Positions 19,998-30,105 of a stretch of DNA of 55,750 nt are shown here, one piece after another. Both the position numbers and the translations under genes were made by a program. Source of the stretch: an uncultured SAR86 cluster bacterium (GTDB lineage: Bacteria; Pseudomonadota; Gammaproteobacteria; Magnimaribacterales; D2472); the NCBI GenBank assembly GCA_902551185.1, contig CACDCN010000006.1:1-55750 (forward strand), given 5' to 3'. The first letter of the stretch is position 1. Each line of letters begins with the position of its first letter. A model generated the notes under the pieces. The model was not told where the DNA came from. It saw only the letters and a program-made list of their open reading frames with translations, and did no database searches.

Positions 19998-21460
19998 GAA
20001 ATCATCTCCACCGCATCTAAAAAAACTTTTGATTTTTGAATGCATTCTTTCCATTCACTCTCTGGGTCAGAGTCTGCAACTATTCCAGCACCAGCCCCAA
20101 CATGAATTAAATTATCTTTTATAACAGCGGTTCTAATTGCTATAGCAGTATCAATATTGCCATTCCAAGATATGTAACCAATAGCGCCTCCGTAAATACC
20201 TCTAGAACTAGGCTCAAGCTCACTAATTATTTCCATAGCACGAATTTTTGGCGCCCCAGACAATGTTCCTGCAGGAAGTGTAGCCTTAAGCGCATCAATA
20301 AAGTTATATTCTTTTGATAATTTTCCAACCACATTTGAAACAATGTGCATTACATGAGAATACCTTTCTATTACCATTTTTTCAGTTAGTTTTACGCTAC
20401 CAATATTAGCAATTCTACTAACATCATTTCTGCCTAAATCTATAAGCATAAGGTGCTCTGCCAATTCTTTAGGATCATTTAATAAGTTTTGCTCATTATG
20501 TTTATCTTCTTCTTCGTTTTCACCTCTTTTCCTGGTCCCAGCAATTGGTCTAAGAGTAATATCATCATCTTCAACCCTTACTAATATTTCAGGAGACGAT
20601 CCCACCACTTCACACCCATCAAGATTTAAATAATACATATATGGTGATGGGTTAAGCTCTCTTAAGGCTGAATATAATTTAAAAGAATCGCCATCAAAGC
20701 GTCTATAAAAATCCTGAGCTAATACAACTTGCATTACATCCCCCTCTTCAATGTAATCTTTAATTCTATTAACGGAGCTTATAAATTGACTTTTGGTAAA
20801 ATTTGATTCAAATTTTAATTGTCCTGAAACTTTTGCAAATGATAAATCGGCATACTCTTCTGATTGATCAATACTATCTTCAATTTTGTTAAGAATCTTT
20901 ACAGCTTCTTTATATGAGGTCTTTGATGGATTTGCATTATAGATGGCCTGTATAGTTTGATTAAAATTATCATAAACAATTAACTTTTCAGATTTAACTA
21001 AATATATGTCTGGCATATGCTCATTAAACTTAGAATCTTTTTTTGGAAGAGATTTAATTTTTTCTTCAGCGTATTGAGCACTCTCATATGCAAAAAAGCC
21101 CACATAACCTCCATAAAATCTTGGCATATCTCGTAAATCTGGCGATTTATGGTTACTTATTAATTTATTTAGTTCTTTTAAAGGGTCGTCTGATTCAATT
21201 AAATTAATATTTGTATCTGTTTTTATTTCAATTTTATTTTCAGATACCTTTATCGTATCTTTACAATCTAATCCTATTATTGAGTATTGAGCCCATTTTT
21301 CTCCACCTTCAATTGATTCTAATAAGAAGGTATTCTCTTTATTCTTAATTTTTGAATAAATTTTTATTGGAGAGTCTGAAACAACATCTATCTTTTTTAT
21401 TAATGGAATTACATTAAATCCATCTATAGCATACTGATCGTATTCTTCCTTAGTTATCAT
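19994..21460 (-). CDS. trpE: Anthranilate synthase component I
   Basis: Chorismate-binding domain: AGTRKRGENEEED, LMLIDLGRNDVSRI, LPAGTLSGAPKIRAMEII. Confidence 0.97.
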   Translation of the reverse strand: MITKEEYDQYAIDGFNVIPLIKKIDVVSDSPIKIYSKIKNKENTFLLESIEGGEKWAQYSIIGLDCKDTIKVSENKIEIKTDTNINLIESDDPLKELNKLISNHKSPDLRDMPRFYGGYVGFFAYESAQYAEEKIKSLPKKDSKFNEHMPDIYLVKSEKLIVYDNFNQTIQAIYNANPSKTSYKEAVKILNKIEDSIDQSEEYADLSFAKVSGQLKFESNFTKSQFISSVNRIKDYIEEGDVMQVVLAQDFYRRFDGDSFKLYSALRELNPSPYMYYLNLDGCEVVGSSPEILVRVEDDDITLRPIAGTRKRGENEEEDKHNEQNLLNDPKELAEHLMLIDLGRNDVSRIANIGSVKLTEKMVIERYSHVMHIVSNVVGKLSKEYNFIDALKATLPAGTLSGAPKIRAMEIISELEPSSRGIYGGAIGYISWNGNIDTAIAIRTAVIKDNLIHVGAGAGIVADSDPESEWKECIQKSKVFLDAVEMIS

Positions 21461-21899
21461 TTGAAATTATCCCTTTAATATTAATTGAATCGCCAATATT
21501 TATATTATTTTTCTTAAACCAGCCTCTGTTTACTTCAAGTGCATATCTTACAGAATTTTTTGAGCATACTGATTTTTTTGAGAATGGAACCAAATCATAA
21601 ATCTCTAATATTTCACCTTTGTTACTTATATATGCAACGCTTAAAGATAAGGAAGTATCTTTCATCCACATGCATTGCTGCCTTTTATAATCCCATACAA
21701 AGAACATTCCATAATTTTTAGGAATAGATTTCCTAAACATTAGACCTTCCCTTCTTTCTTCGAATTTAGATGCTACATCTATATCTGTTAATAGCTCATT
21801 AATATCGATTTGTTCTGATGCATTTAAATCAAAGATTAAAAAAAGAAAAATATAATATTTAAACGATTTTAGAACGAAGCTCAGATATGGTTTGCTCAT
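21450..21899 (-). CDS. DUF192 family protein, secreted/lipoprotein-like
   Basis: [23 protein letters not shown]...[24 protein letters not shown]192 signature; start at internal MSKPYLS gives a plausible signal peptide. Confidence 0.85.
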   Translation of the reverse strand: MSKPYLSFVLKSFKYYIFLFLIFDLNASEQIDINELLTDIDVASKFEERREGLMFRKSIPKNYGMFFVWDYKRQQCMWMKDTSLSLSVAYISNKGEILEIYDLVPFSKKSVCSKNSVRYALEVNRGWFKKNNINIGDSINIKGIISNDN

Positions 21900-22527
21900 A
21901 GTTTTCTGTATTAAAGATAGCTGAGCCAGCAACAAAGGTATCAGCGCCTGCTGCCGATGCCAAGCCAATAGTATCATTATTTATTCCACCATCAACTTCA
22001 AGACGTATATCTTTGCCTGATTCATCAATCACCTTTCTTACTTGAGTAATCTTATCTAATGAGCTATGAATAAAAGATTGTCCGCCAAAACCCGGATTAA
22101 CACTCATTATCAGCACAAGGTCTATATCATCCAAAGCATTCTCTAGTGTATTTAATGGGGTTGCGGGATTGTATACAAGCCCTGCTTTACATCCCTTGTC
22201 TTTAATTGCATGTATTGATCTATGAACATGGGTCGACGCTTCTGGATGAAAACTTATTAAATCAGCACCTGCTTCAATAAACCTTTGTGCCAACTCATCA
22301 ACTGGATCAATCATTAAATGCACATCTATAAATTCTTTAATTCCATATTCTCTTAGAGCCTTACATACCATGGGTCCAATTGTCAGATTAGGTACATAGT
22401 GATTATCCATAACATCAAAATGAACCCAGTCTGCACCTGCGTCTAGGACATTTCTCACTTCATCTCCTAATCTAGCAAAATCAGATGCCAGAATTGAAGG
22501 AGCTATTATGTACTTTTGATCACTCAT
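21859..22527 (-). CDS. rpe: Ribulose-phosphate 3-epimerase
   Basis: [46 protein letters not shown]. Confidence 0.98.
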   Translation of the reverse strand: MSDQKYIIAPSILASDFARLGDEVRNVLDAGADWVHFDVMDNHYVPNLTIGPMVCKALREYGIKEFIDVHLMIDPVDELAQRFIEAGADLISFHPEASTHVHRSIHAIKDKGCKAGLVYNPATPLNTLENALDDIDLVLIMSVNPGFGGQSFIHSSLDKITQVRKVIDESGKDIRLEVDGGINNDTIGLASAAGADTFVAGSAIFNTENYEQTISELRSKIV

Positions 22528-22532
22528 GATTA

Positions 22533-23201
22533 TTATTTATCATTATAAACACTATTAGCTAGTTTTAAACGCTCGGGCGTCCCTACATCAATCCATAAAC
22601 CTGATGATTCTTCTCCAGTAACAACACCTTCTGCTATATAGCTAGGTAACACGGTATCCCAAATATTAAAACTTTTACTCTCAAAATTTCTCTTATTAAA
22701 AATTATTGGGTTAATTATTGAAATCCCGCACCATGTTAGTGAATTCTTGCCATCTTTAATCTCAATTAAATCTTTTCTAAGACTAAAATCACCATCTTCA
22801 TTGTGTTTAGGGTTTGGTACACCGATTAAATGAGCTGCCTTGGTATCTTGAGGTAAGTCTTTTATATCAATCTTATGGAATATATCTGAATTTATTAATA
22901 AAAATGGTTTACTTCCAATTATTGGAAGAGCATTTAAAATCCCTCCGCCTGTGCCTAATGGCTTATCTTCAATTGAGAATAATATATTTATATTTGGAAA
23001 TATTTCTTTAACATGATTGATAACTTGATCGCTATGATGAGAAACATTTATTATGATTTCTGAAAACCCATTATCAATTAGGTAATTAATATTCCTCTGG
23101 ATTAAAGATTGATCACCAACTTTAATAAGAGGTTTTGGAAGGGTATCTGTTAAAGGCGAAAGCCTTTTCCCAAATCCAGCTGCTAAAACCATGGCTTTCA
23201 T
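22533..23201 (-). CDS. murU: N-acetylmuramate alpha-1-phosphate uridylyltransferase (MurU-like nucleotidyltransferase)
   Basis: [27 protein letters not shown]; adjacent to AmgK-like kinase. Confidence 0.88.
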   Translation of the reverse strand: MKAMVLAAGFGKRLSPLTDTLPKPLIKVGDQSLIQRNINYLIDNGFSEIIINVSHHSDQVINHVKEIFPNINILFSIEDKPLGTGGGILNALPIIGSKPFLLINSDIFHKIDIKDLPQDTKAAHLIGVPNPKHNEDGDFSLRKDLIEIKDGKNSLTWCGISIINPIIFNKRNFESKSFNIWDTVLPSYIAEGVVTGEESSGLWIDVGTPERLKLANSVYNDK

Positions 23202-24148
23202 AATTTTGAAATTCTATGATTTAGTAATGATTCTGTTTCTTGTAGAATAAATTCTCTAGATGCATGATTTTCTGGAATCATTGATGTTAGATTTAAAAGA
23301 ATCATTGGTAAGTCTTTTAATCTAAAACTTCTTTGATGCTTAATATATAAATCGGTAAGAGTTCCCAGAATCCTCATATTTCTTTGTATACAACCCCATC
23401 TTAAAAACTCGAATAATTCTTTTCCACTATACTTTGATCCTACTTGTTCTGAAAAATAACCAAGCAAGTCGTGTATGTTCTCAAAATTTATCTCATAGTA
23501 ATGGTCTATTAATATTCCTGATAGATCTATGCCAATAGGCCCTATCTTCATATCCTGATAATCAATTACTTTTATTAGATCTCTGCTAAGAATAAGATTT
23601 CTTCTTTCAAAATCAAAATGACAATTCACCCAAGGCTGTTTGTTTAAATGATCGATTGTTATAGAAATTAAATCATCTATAGATTTGTCTACATTAATAT
23701 TTAAGAATTCTAAACAAAAAACATCTTTAAAAAGATTCATTTGTTGTTCTAATTCATTTTCTGAAAACCTTTCAATGTCCTCGATGTTAGCATTTTGTAT
23801 CTTAATTAATAAATCTAATGATCCTTTCAATAACTCAAACTTATTATCTTCACTAAGGGTCGTAAGTAAATCGTTATCTCCTAGATCTTGCTGAAGAGTT
23901 ACCCCAAGATCAGCATTGTGATGCAAAATATCAACCGAGTTAACATTATTTTCCTTAAGGCTATTGGTTATCTTTATGAAGTCAGAATGATCTCCTTTTG
24001 ATGGATCTAGATAACATAAAACCAGAGAATCATTATCATTGATGACTCTCCAATATTCACGACCGCTAGCTTCTAACTTTAATGGTAATGCTTGATTAGC
24101 ATTAAAGTTACATTGTTTGCTTAGATTTATTACTTCGTCTTCTTTCAA
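23198..24148 (-). CDS. amgK: AmgK-like sugar kinase / aminoglycoside phosphotransferase family
   Basis: ASGREYWRVI..., NCHFDFERRNLIL catalytic loop, IDYQDMKIGPIGIDLSGIL; 4-bp overlap with murU. Confidence 0.85.
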   Translation of the reverse strand: MKEDEVINLSKQCNFNANQALPLKLEASGREYWRVINDNDSLVLCYLDPSKGDHSDFIKITNSLKENNVNSVDILHHNADLGVTLQQDLGDNDLLTTLSEDNKFELLKGSLDLLIKIQNANIEDIERFSENELEQQMNLFKDVFCLEFLNINVDKSIDDLISITIDHLNKQPWVNCHFDFERRNLILSRDLIKVIDYQDMKIGPIGIDLSGILIDHYYEINFENIHDLLGYFSEQVGSKYSGKELFEFLRWGCIQRNMRILGTLTDLYIKHQRSFRLKDLPMILLNLTSMIPENHASREFILQETESLLNHRISKL

Positions 24149-25006
24149 CTAGCTATTCTTAATTTCCTCAGGTAAAGGTGTGTTGTCCGGAACAAAAAAG
24201 TCAGGCATCAATTCATTAAAAGGTACCGATGCATATTTACTAAAGTCTTTTACTCCTGCCTCGTGAAGAATCAAGTCATCAATACAAAAATTACCGGTAA
24301 ATTCTTTTGAGTCTTTCGTCAATATCTCATAAGCAGAATCAGCCATTATGTCTACATTTCTTGAAAGCCTCATTATCTCATCACCGCCAAGGTGGTTTTG
24401 TACTGCAGCAGTAGCAATAGCTGTTCTTGGCCATAATGCATTTACAGCAATGCCGAACTCTTTAAATTCTTCTGCCATTCCAAGCACACACATACTCATC
24501 GTATATTTAGCCATTGTATAGGCGACAGTTCCTGCAAACCATTTAGGTTCCATATCTAAAGGAGGAGATAAATTTAAAATATGTGGATTAGATGATTTTT
24601 TAAGGTGGGGTAAACAGAACTTGCTCACCATATAAGTACCTCTTCCATTTATTTGGTGCATAAGATCATACCTTTTCATTTCTGTGTCAGTGACATTTGT
24701 TAATTGGATAGCCGAAGCATTGTTAATACATATATCTATACCTCCAAAATGCTCAACTGATTTATTTATCGCATCTCTTACGTTATCTTCGCTTCGAATA
24801 TCACAAATAATAGGCAATGCCTCTCCTCCGGCTTCGATAATTTCTTCAGCAGCTGTATATATCGTACCTGGTAATTTTGGATGGGGATCAGCGGTTTTAG
24901 CTGCAACAATAATTTTTGCACCATCTACGGCAGCTTTTTTTGCCATAGCAAGACCAATTCCCCTGCTTCCACCTGAAATAAAAATTACTTTTTCTTTTAA
25001 ACTCAT
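24149..25006 (-). CDS. SDR family oxidoreductase (HSDL2-like)
   Basis: IFISGGSRGIGLAMAKKAA; NNASAIQL; YTMAKYTMSM; ALWPRTAIATAAVQN. Confidence 0.88.
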   Translation of the reverse strand: MSLKEKVIFISGGSRGIGLAMAKKAAVDGAKIIVAAKTADPHPKLPGTIYTAAEEIIEAGGEALPIICDIRSEDNVRDAINKSVEHFGGIDICINNASAIQLTNVTDTEMKRYDLMHQINGRGTYMVSKFCLPHLKKSSNPHILNLSPPLDMEPKWFAGTVAYTMAKYTMSMCVLGMAEEFKEFGIAVNALWPRTAIATAAVQNHLGGDEIMRLSRNVDIMADSAYEILTKDSKEFTGNFCIDDLILHEAGVKDFSKYASVPFNELMPDFFVPDNTPLPEEIKNS

Positions 25007-25021
25007 TTTTTTACCTCTATC

Positions 25022-25762
25022 TTAAAATTTCTCCATATATGGACGAAGATCTAACTCATGTGTCCACGCGCTACGATGTTGAGTATGCACAAACCAATAT
25101 GTATCTGCAATTGCAGCTGGCTGAAGAATGCCGTCTTTTTCTTTAAGGGCATATATATCTGGGAAGGTTTCTTTAATAAAAGCCGTATCAATTGCTCCAT
25201 CAATTATAAAATGTGCGACATGAATCCCTTCTGGTCCCAATTCTCTTGCCATACTTTGACTGACTGCTCTTAGTGCAAATTTAGCGCTAGAAAAAGCTGA
25301 AAAACCTGAGCTACCTCTCATAGATGCAGTTGCACCAGTAAAAAATATAGACCCTTCATTTCTTTTCTTCATATATTTAGCAGCCTCTCTTCCAGTCAAA
25401 AAGCCTGCATATGCTGCCATTTCCCAAACCTTCTTAAAAACTCTTGAAGTGGTTTCTTCAATAGGAAAATACACATTGGCACCAGGATTAAAGATCACTA
25501 CATCTATAGGTGCAATTTCTTCCTCAACCTCTTTAAAGAATTCTTTTATTGCGTCTTCATCTCTAGCATCAACACCAAAACCTTTAGCCCAACCACCTGA
25601 GCTATTAATCTCTTCTGCTAGTTGCTTAACTTTATCAATGCTTCCTGGCCTTCTTGCTGGACATACTTTATATCCATGTTCTGCAAATTTTTTAGTCAAA
25701 GAAGCGCCTGTAGCATCTCCTGCTCCAATAATAATTGCCGAATATTTTGAAAAATCTTTCAT
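25022..25762 (-). CDS. SDR family NAD(P)-dependent oxidoreductase
   Basis: AIIIGAGDATGASLTKKFAEHGY; FNPGAN; FSSAKFALRAVSQSMARELGPEGIHV. Confidence 0.88.
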   Translation of the reverse strand: MKDFSKYSAIIIGAGDATGASLTKKFAEHGYKVCPARRPGSIDKVKQLAEEINSSGGWAKGFGVDARDEDAIKEFFKEVEEEIAPIDVVIFNPGANVYFPIEETTSRVFKKVWEMAAYAGFLTGREAAKYMKKRNEGSIFFTGATASMRGSSGFSAFSSAKFALRAVSQSMARELGPEGIHVAHFIIDGAIDTAFIKETFPDIYALKEKDGILQPAAIADTYWFVHTQHRSAWTHELDLRPYMEKF

Positions 25763-25804
25763 ATCAGTGTTTAATTGCTTTACTTTACAAAATTGTTAAT
25801 AGAA

Positions 25805-26407
25805 ATGATAGTAGACTTTATTTTTGATGTAGCAAGTCCCAACACTTATTTTGCGCATAAGTTGATTCCTGATTTTGAGAAAAGAACTGGAACAAAATTT
25901 AACTATATTCCATGTTTATTAGGAGGAATTCATAAATTATCCAATAATCAACCACCTTTTATTGCATATGCAGATTGTAAAAATAAAAGTGATTATCAAA
26001 TGATTGAGGTAGAGCGCTTTGTAAAACAACATCAATTATCAAAATATAAATTTAACTCCCATTTTCCTCCAGTAACCATCCAAGTCCAAAGAGGAGCGAT
26101 AGCTGCTCAAGAACTTGGAATATTTAATGAATATTTTGAGTGTGTTATCGCCGCAATGTGGGAAAATGATAAAAATATATCCGATATAGACATACTCCAA
26201 GGAATTCTTAAAGAAAATAACTTTGACGTTGCTTCAATAATGAATATCGTCACTTCTCAAGAGTGCAAGGATAAATTAATTGCAAATACAGATAATGCCG
26301 TATCTCGTGGTGCCTTTGGTGCCCCAACTTTCTTTTTTGAAGATCAAATTTTCTTTGGGAAGGATCACTTATATCAATTGGAAGAGTATATAAATTCTAA
26401 AAAATAA
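25805..26407 (+). CDS. 2-hydroxychromene-2-carboxylate isomerase / DsbA-like thioredoxin family
   Basis: MIVDFIFDVASPNTYFAHKLIP and GAFGAPTFFFEDQIFFGKDHLYQLEEYI; start at second Met preferred. Confidence 0.85.
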   Translation: MIVDFIFDVASPNTYFAHKLIPDFEKRTGTKFNYIPCLLGGIHKLSNNQPPFIAYADCKNKSDYQMIEVERFVKQHQLSKYKFNSHFPPVTIQVQRGAIAAQELGIFNEYFECVIAAMWENDKNISDIDILQGILKENNFDVASIMNIVTSQECKDKLIANTDNAVSRGAFGAPTFFFEDQIFFGKDHLYQLEEYINSKK

Positions 26408-26462
26408 TAGAACTTTTCTTTAAATACTCTTTCAAATGAATGATGAGGTATAAAATATAAGA

Positions 26463-28859
26463 ATGCTAAAGATAAAAAGACTATTTTATTTGGCAATATT
26501 CATTGTTTATCAGAATAATCTAACTGGTAACTTATTAGATGAGGGTATTCTTGAAAGGAATACTAGTAATAATTCTTGCTTAGTTTATCAACCATATCTA
26601 GGCGTTGTTGATGATATTGAAAGCCTTGATATTAAATCAGATAAATTTGAGGTTACTGATAATGAGGCTCTAATACTAAATGGAAATGTAGTGCTTGATT
26701 TTCCTGATGGAATCTTAAAAGCAGGAAAAGCAAGAGTTGATAGAAAAAATGGATTGGTTAACTTTAAAAAAGAAGGTGATTTATTTTTAGAAAACTACTT
26801 CTTCAGAGCAAAAGAAGGTTTCTTTGGCAAAGATGATGAATCGATAGAACTTTACTATGGTCAAACATTCTTAAAGGATAGAAATATAGTTCTGACTTTT
26901 GATGAATTAAAAGGAAACTTAAACAATAAAATTCTTCTTAAACAAGTATCAATGACTTCATGTGCTGATCCAAGGGCTGGATGGCAGTTTGTAGCTGAGA
27001 GTATTGAATTAGATGATCAATCTAAAAGAGGCAGTGCAAAAAAAGTAAAGGTCAATATTCTTGATAAAACTATTTTAAGACTTCCTTATGTGCCCTTTGC
27101 AACTTCAAGTGAAAGAATGACTGGTTTTCTTGAACCCTCCTTATCTTATTCATCCGACGGCTTAGATTTTATGATTCCTTATTACAAAGTCATATCAGAT
27201 AAATCTGATATAACCTTAGCAACTAGAAATATTTCAGAACGTGGGCTTGGTTTTGAAGGAAATTTTAGAAGATTGCATGGAGAAATAAATAATCTAAGTA
27301 ATATTGATTTTATATATTTTAAAGAGGACAAAGAATTTAAAAACTTATATCCAAATCAATCTGATAAAAGATGGGCGTATAACTTTAAAAATTCATATGG
27401 TACAAAAAATAAATTTTGGATAAATATTAATTGGGCTAAAGCTTCAGATAGTCTTATTCTTAGAGATATTCCTGGGGATATAACCTCTATTGGAAATCAA
27501 AGAGCGCAAAATCTAAAACAAAATGTTTCTCTTAATGGGGTGATCGGTGATCTTAGAATCAAAGTCAGACATCAAGGATTCCAAACGTTAAATCCCATTC
27601 TTACAAATGGGTATAAAAAAATGCCTTCTTTAGAACTTGAATACCTAAAAAACCTTAAAAACTTCACTATATATGAAAGATTAAATTTTTCTTATTTTAA
27701 AGCGGATGCTATACATGGGTTTTATGGGTATCAAAATAAAAATAATAAATTTATTTATTCTATTAATACTCCTGCTGAAGGCTCAAGGATTTTTTCAGAC
27801 TTTAAAATTTCAAATCAAACATATTTTAATGGCATGAGAATATCTTCGTCATTTGGATTAAAAAGTATTAATTATGATTTAGATGATGGGGTTCAATCAA
27901 ACTCAGTCAGTATTCCAAATTTTAAACTAGATATAAGCACCTTGTTGTTTAAGAAGAATAAAATGGATCTTCATATTTTAAAACCAAGATTTATTTATGG
28001 TTATGTTGAATACGAAGATCAAGATATAAATCCGATCTTTGATACAAATAAAATTTCTATGATGAATCAAATATTTAATAATGAAAGATTTTCTGGAATG
28101 GATAGAATCGGTGACCAAAACTTCTATACATTAAGTATGGAGTATAAAAAAAGACATATGAATATGGAAAAAATATCTATGAGTATTTCTAAAAAATTCT
28201 ACTTAGATGACAGAAATATTTGGTTAGATAATATGCATATGGATATGACACCAATGGATGATGAAATGATAGGAATGAATCCTATGATTATGCCAGCAAT
28301 GAATATGATGCAAATGCCTATGGATGAAGGTCCTTTAATGGTAATGGGAAAATGGATGCCAAATATGAATACTATGATTATGGGATATTCAAGCTATCTT
28401 CAAGAGCAAGAAAAAGTACCTATGGCTGGTATTACAATCAAACAAGATTTTGAAAAAGGTACTCTTGGATATGCTAAAAGATATACTCGAATGGCAGGTG
28501 ATTTTATGACAACTTTAGACTATTCAGAGTTTTATGCAGATCTTAAAATAAGAAGCAATCTAAGTCTTATTGCTAAATTTAAAAGGGATGATGAATCAAC
28601 TTCTAAGATTGAATCTGTATTTGGGCTAGGTTATGAAAATTGTTGCTTTATTTTCAGAGTTACAACTTCAGACAAAAACCTCTCAAAATATCTTCCTATA
28701 CTCGAATCAGATTCTTATATGTATCTTAATGATGCATGGGATAATATAATAATGATTGAAAATAAAAGTAGAGTTAATTTTCAATTCGAATTTAAGGGTT
28801 TAAATTCATCTTTTGAAAAAATTGGTAGATTAATGAATAATTCTATCTTTAATTATTAA
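26463..28859 (+). CDS. lptD: LPS-assembly protein LptD
   Basis: OstA-like N-domain (LILNGNVVLDFPDGILKAGKARVDR), SMTSCADPRAGWQF, conserved C-terminal ENCC motif; upstream of surA. Confidence 0.92.
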   Translation: MLKIKRLFYLAIFIVYQNNLTGNLLDEGILERNTSNNSCLVYQPYLGVVDDIESLDIKSDKFEVTDNEALILNGNVVLDFPDGILKAGKARVDRKNGLVNFKKEGDLFLENYFFRAKEGFFGKDDESIELYYGQTFLKDRNIVLTFDELKGNLNNKILLKQVSMTSCADPRAGWQFVAESIELDDQSKRGSAKKVKVNILDKTILRLPYVPFATSSERMTGFLEPSLSYSSDGLDFMIPYYKVISDKSDITLATRNISERGLGFEGNFRRLHGEINNLSNIDFIYFKEDKEFKNLYPNQSDKRWAYNFKNSYGTKNKFWININWAKASDSLILRDIPGDITSIGNQRAQNLKQNVSLNGVIGDLRIKVRHQGFQTLNPILTNGYKKMPSLELEYLKNLKNFTIYERLNFSYFKADAIHGFYGYQNKNNKFIYSINTPAEGSRIFSDFKISNQTYFNGMRISSSFGLKSINYDLDDGVQSNSVSIPNFKLDISTLLFKKNKMDLHILKPRFIYGYVEYEDQDINPIFDTNKISMMNQIFNNERFSGMDRIGDQNFYTLSMEYKKRHMNMEKISMSISKKFYLDDRNIWLDNMHMDMTPMDDEMIGMNPMIMPAMNMMQMPMDEGPLMVMGKWMPNMNTMIMGYSSYLQEQEKVPMAGITIKQDFEKGTLGYAKRYTRMAGDFMTTLDYSEFYADLKIRSNLSLIAKFKRDDESTSKIESVFGLGYENCCFIFRVTTSDKNLSKYLPILESDSYMYLNDAWDNIIMIENKSRVNFQFEFKGLNSSFEKIGRLMNNSIFNY

Positions 28860-28866
28860 GTAAAAT

Positions 28867-30105
28867 ATGAATAAATTTTTAATAGTATTCTTTATCTTCA
28901 CGTCTGCTATATCTGCAAAAGTTGAGGTGCTGGATAGAATAGCCATCATTGTTGATGATGGTGTGATTATGGAATCACAAATAAAAAGCTCTATTGCTGA
29001 TCTTGAAAGAAGATATGAAGATCAAAATATTCCAAAGCCTCCTGAAGATATTTTCTTAGACCAGATAAGAGAAAAACTTATTATTGAAGAATTACAACTT
29101 CAACTAGCCGATAGAGCAGGCGTTAAAATAAGTGATGCGGAACTAAATCAAACCATGAGTAGGCTGGCTTATAACAATCAAATGAGTTTAGAAGAATTTA
29201 TTAATTTTGTTGAGGCAGATGGCGCCTCATATGAAGACTTAAGAGACTCAATAAGAAAAGAGATGAAAATTCAAAGAGTTCAAAGAGGTAGAGTTAATTC
29301 AAATATTGATATAACAGATAAAGAGTTTGAAGCTTTCTTAAAAACTGATGAATCTCTTGGGATATTAGAGCCTGAGCTTTTAGTTAGACAAATTCTTATT
29401 AAAGATATTAAAACAGCTAATCAAATCATTGAAAAAATAAACAATGGTGAAGATTTTTCAGAGCTTGCAATACAATTTTCAATAAGTGGTAATGCAGCAA
29501 GTGGCGGTCTAATCAATTGGAGAAAGCCAATGGATATGCCTCAATTATTTGAAGAATCTCTAGCCAAAAAATCTGTTGGATTTATTTCAGAGCCTCTAGA
29601 AAGTGGGTCTGGATTTCATATCCTGAAACTTGAAGATAAAAGAGGTGATTTTGTTAAATTCGAAGAACAATGGCAATCGAGACATATATTATTAATGCCT
29701 TCTGCTATTAGGACTGAGGAAGAGACAAAGAATCAACTTAAAGAAATAAGACAAAGAATATTAGATGGTGAAGATTTTGCTTTATTAGCGAATGAATTTT
29801 CTGAAGATCCAGGTTCTGCAAAGTTAGGCGGCGATCTTGGATGGCTTGGCATGGGCGTACTAGCAGATGAATTTGAAAAAACAATGGTAGAGTCTGAAAT
29901 AGGAATTATTTCTGAAGTATTCCAAACTGAGTTTGGTTTTCATTTTTTAGAAGTGCTGGGCAATAGAAATCATGAGCTTACTGATAAACTTATCGAAGAT
30001 AAGGCATATGAAATTCTTTATTCAAGAAAATTTGATGAAGAATTAGAAACTACTTTAAGGACGATGAGAGCAGAAGCCTTTGTAGAATTTAAAGAACTCG
30101 ATTGA
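28867..30105 (+). CDS. surA: Periplasmic chaperone/peptidyl-prolyl isomerase SurA
   Basis: DRIAIIVDDGVIMESQI, two parvulin domains (LVRQILIKD..., SRHILLMPSA...). Confidence 0.96.
   Translation: MNKFLIVFFIFTSAISAKVEVLDRIAIIVDDGVIMESQIKSSIADLERRYEDQNIPKPPEDIFLDQIREKLIIEELQLQLADRAGVKISDAELNQTMSRLAYNNQMSLEEFINFVEADGASYEDLRDSIRKEMKIQRVQRGRVNSNIDITDKEFEAFLKTDESLGILEPELLVRQILIKDIKTANQIIEKINNGEDFSELAIQFSISGNAASGGLINWRKPMDMPQLFEESLAKKSVGFISEPLESGSGFHILKLEDKRGDFVKFEEQWQSRHILLMPSAIRTEEETKNQLKEIRQRILDGEDFALLANEFSEDPGSAKLGGDLGWLGMGVLADEFEKTMVESEIGIISEVFQTEFGFHFLEVLGNRNHELTDKLIEDKAYEILYSRKFDEELETTLRTMRAEAFVEFKELD

Noticed and set aside
19997-20054. Upstream extension of TrpG (MERMHSKIKSFFRCGGDDF)
   Set aside because: Overlaps trpE coding sequence; the canonical TrpG start MIIVLDNYDSF with ATGA overlap is far more likely.
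28233-28385. Met-rich LptD segment as a frameshift or sequencing artefact
   Set aside because: The reading frame is continuous from the OstA domain through the segment to the conserved ENCC motif and stop.
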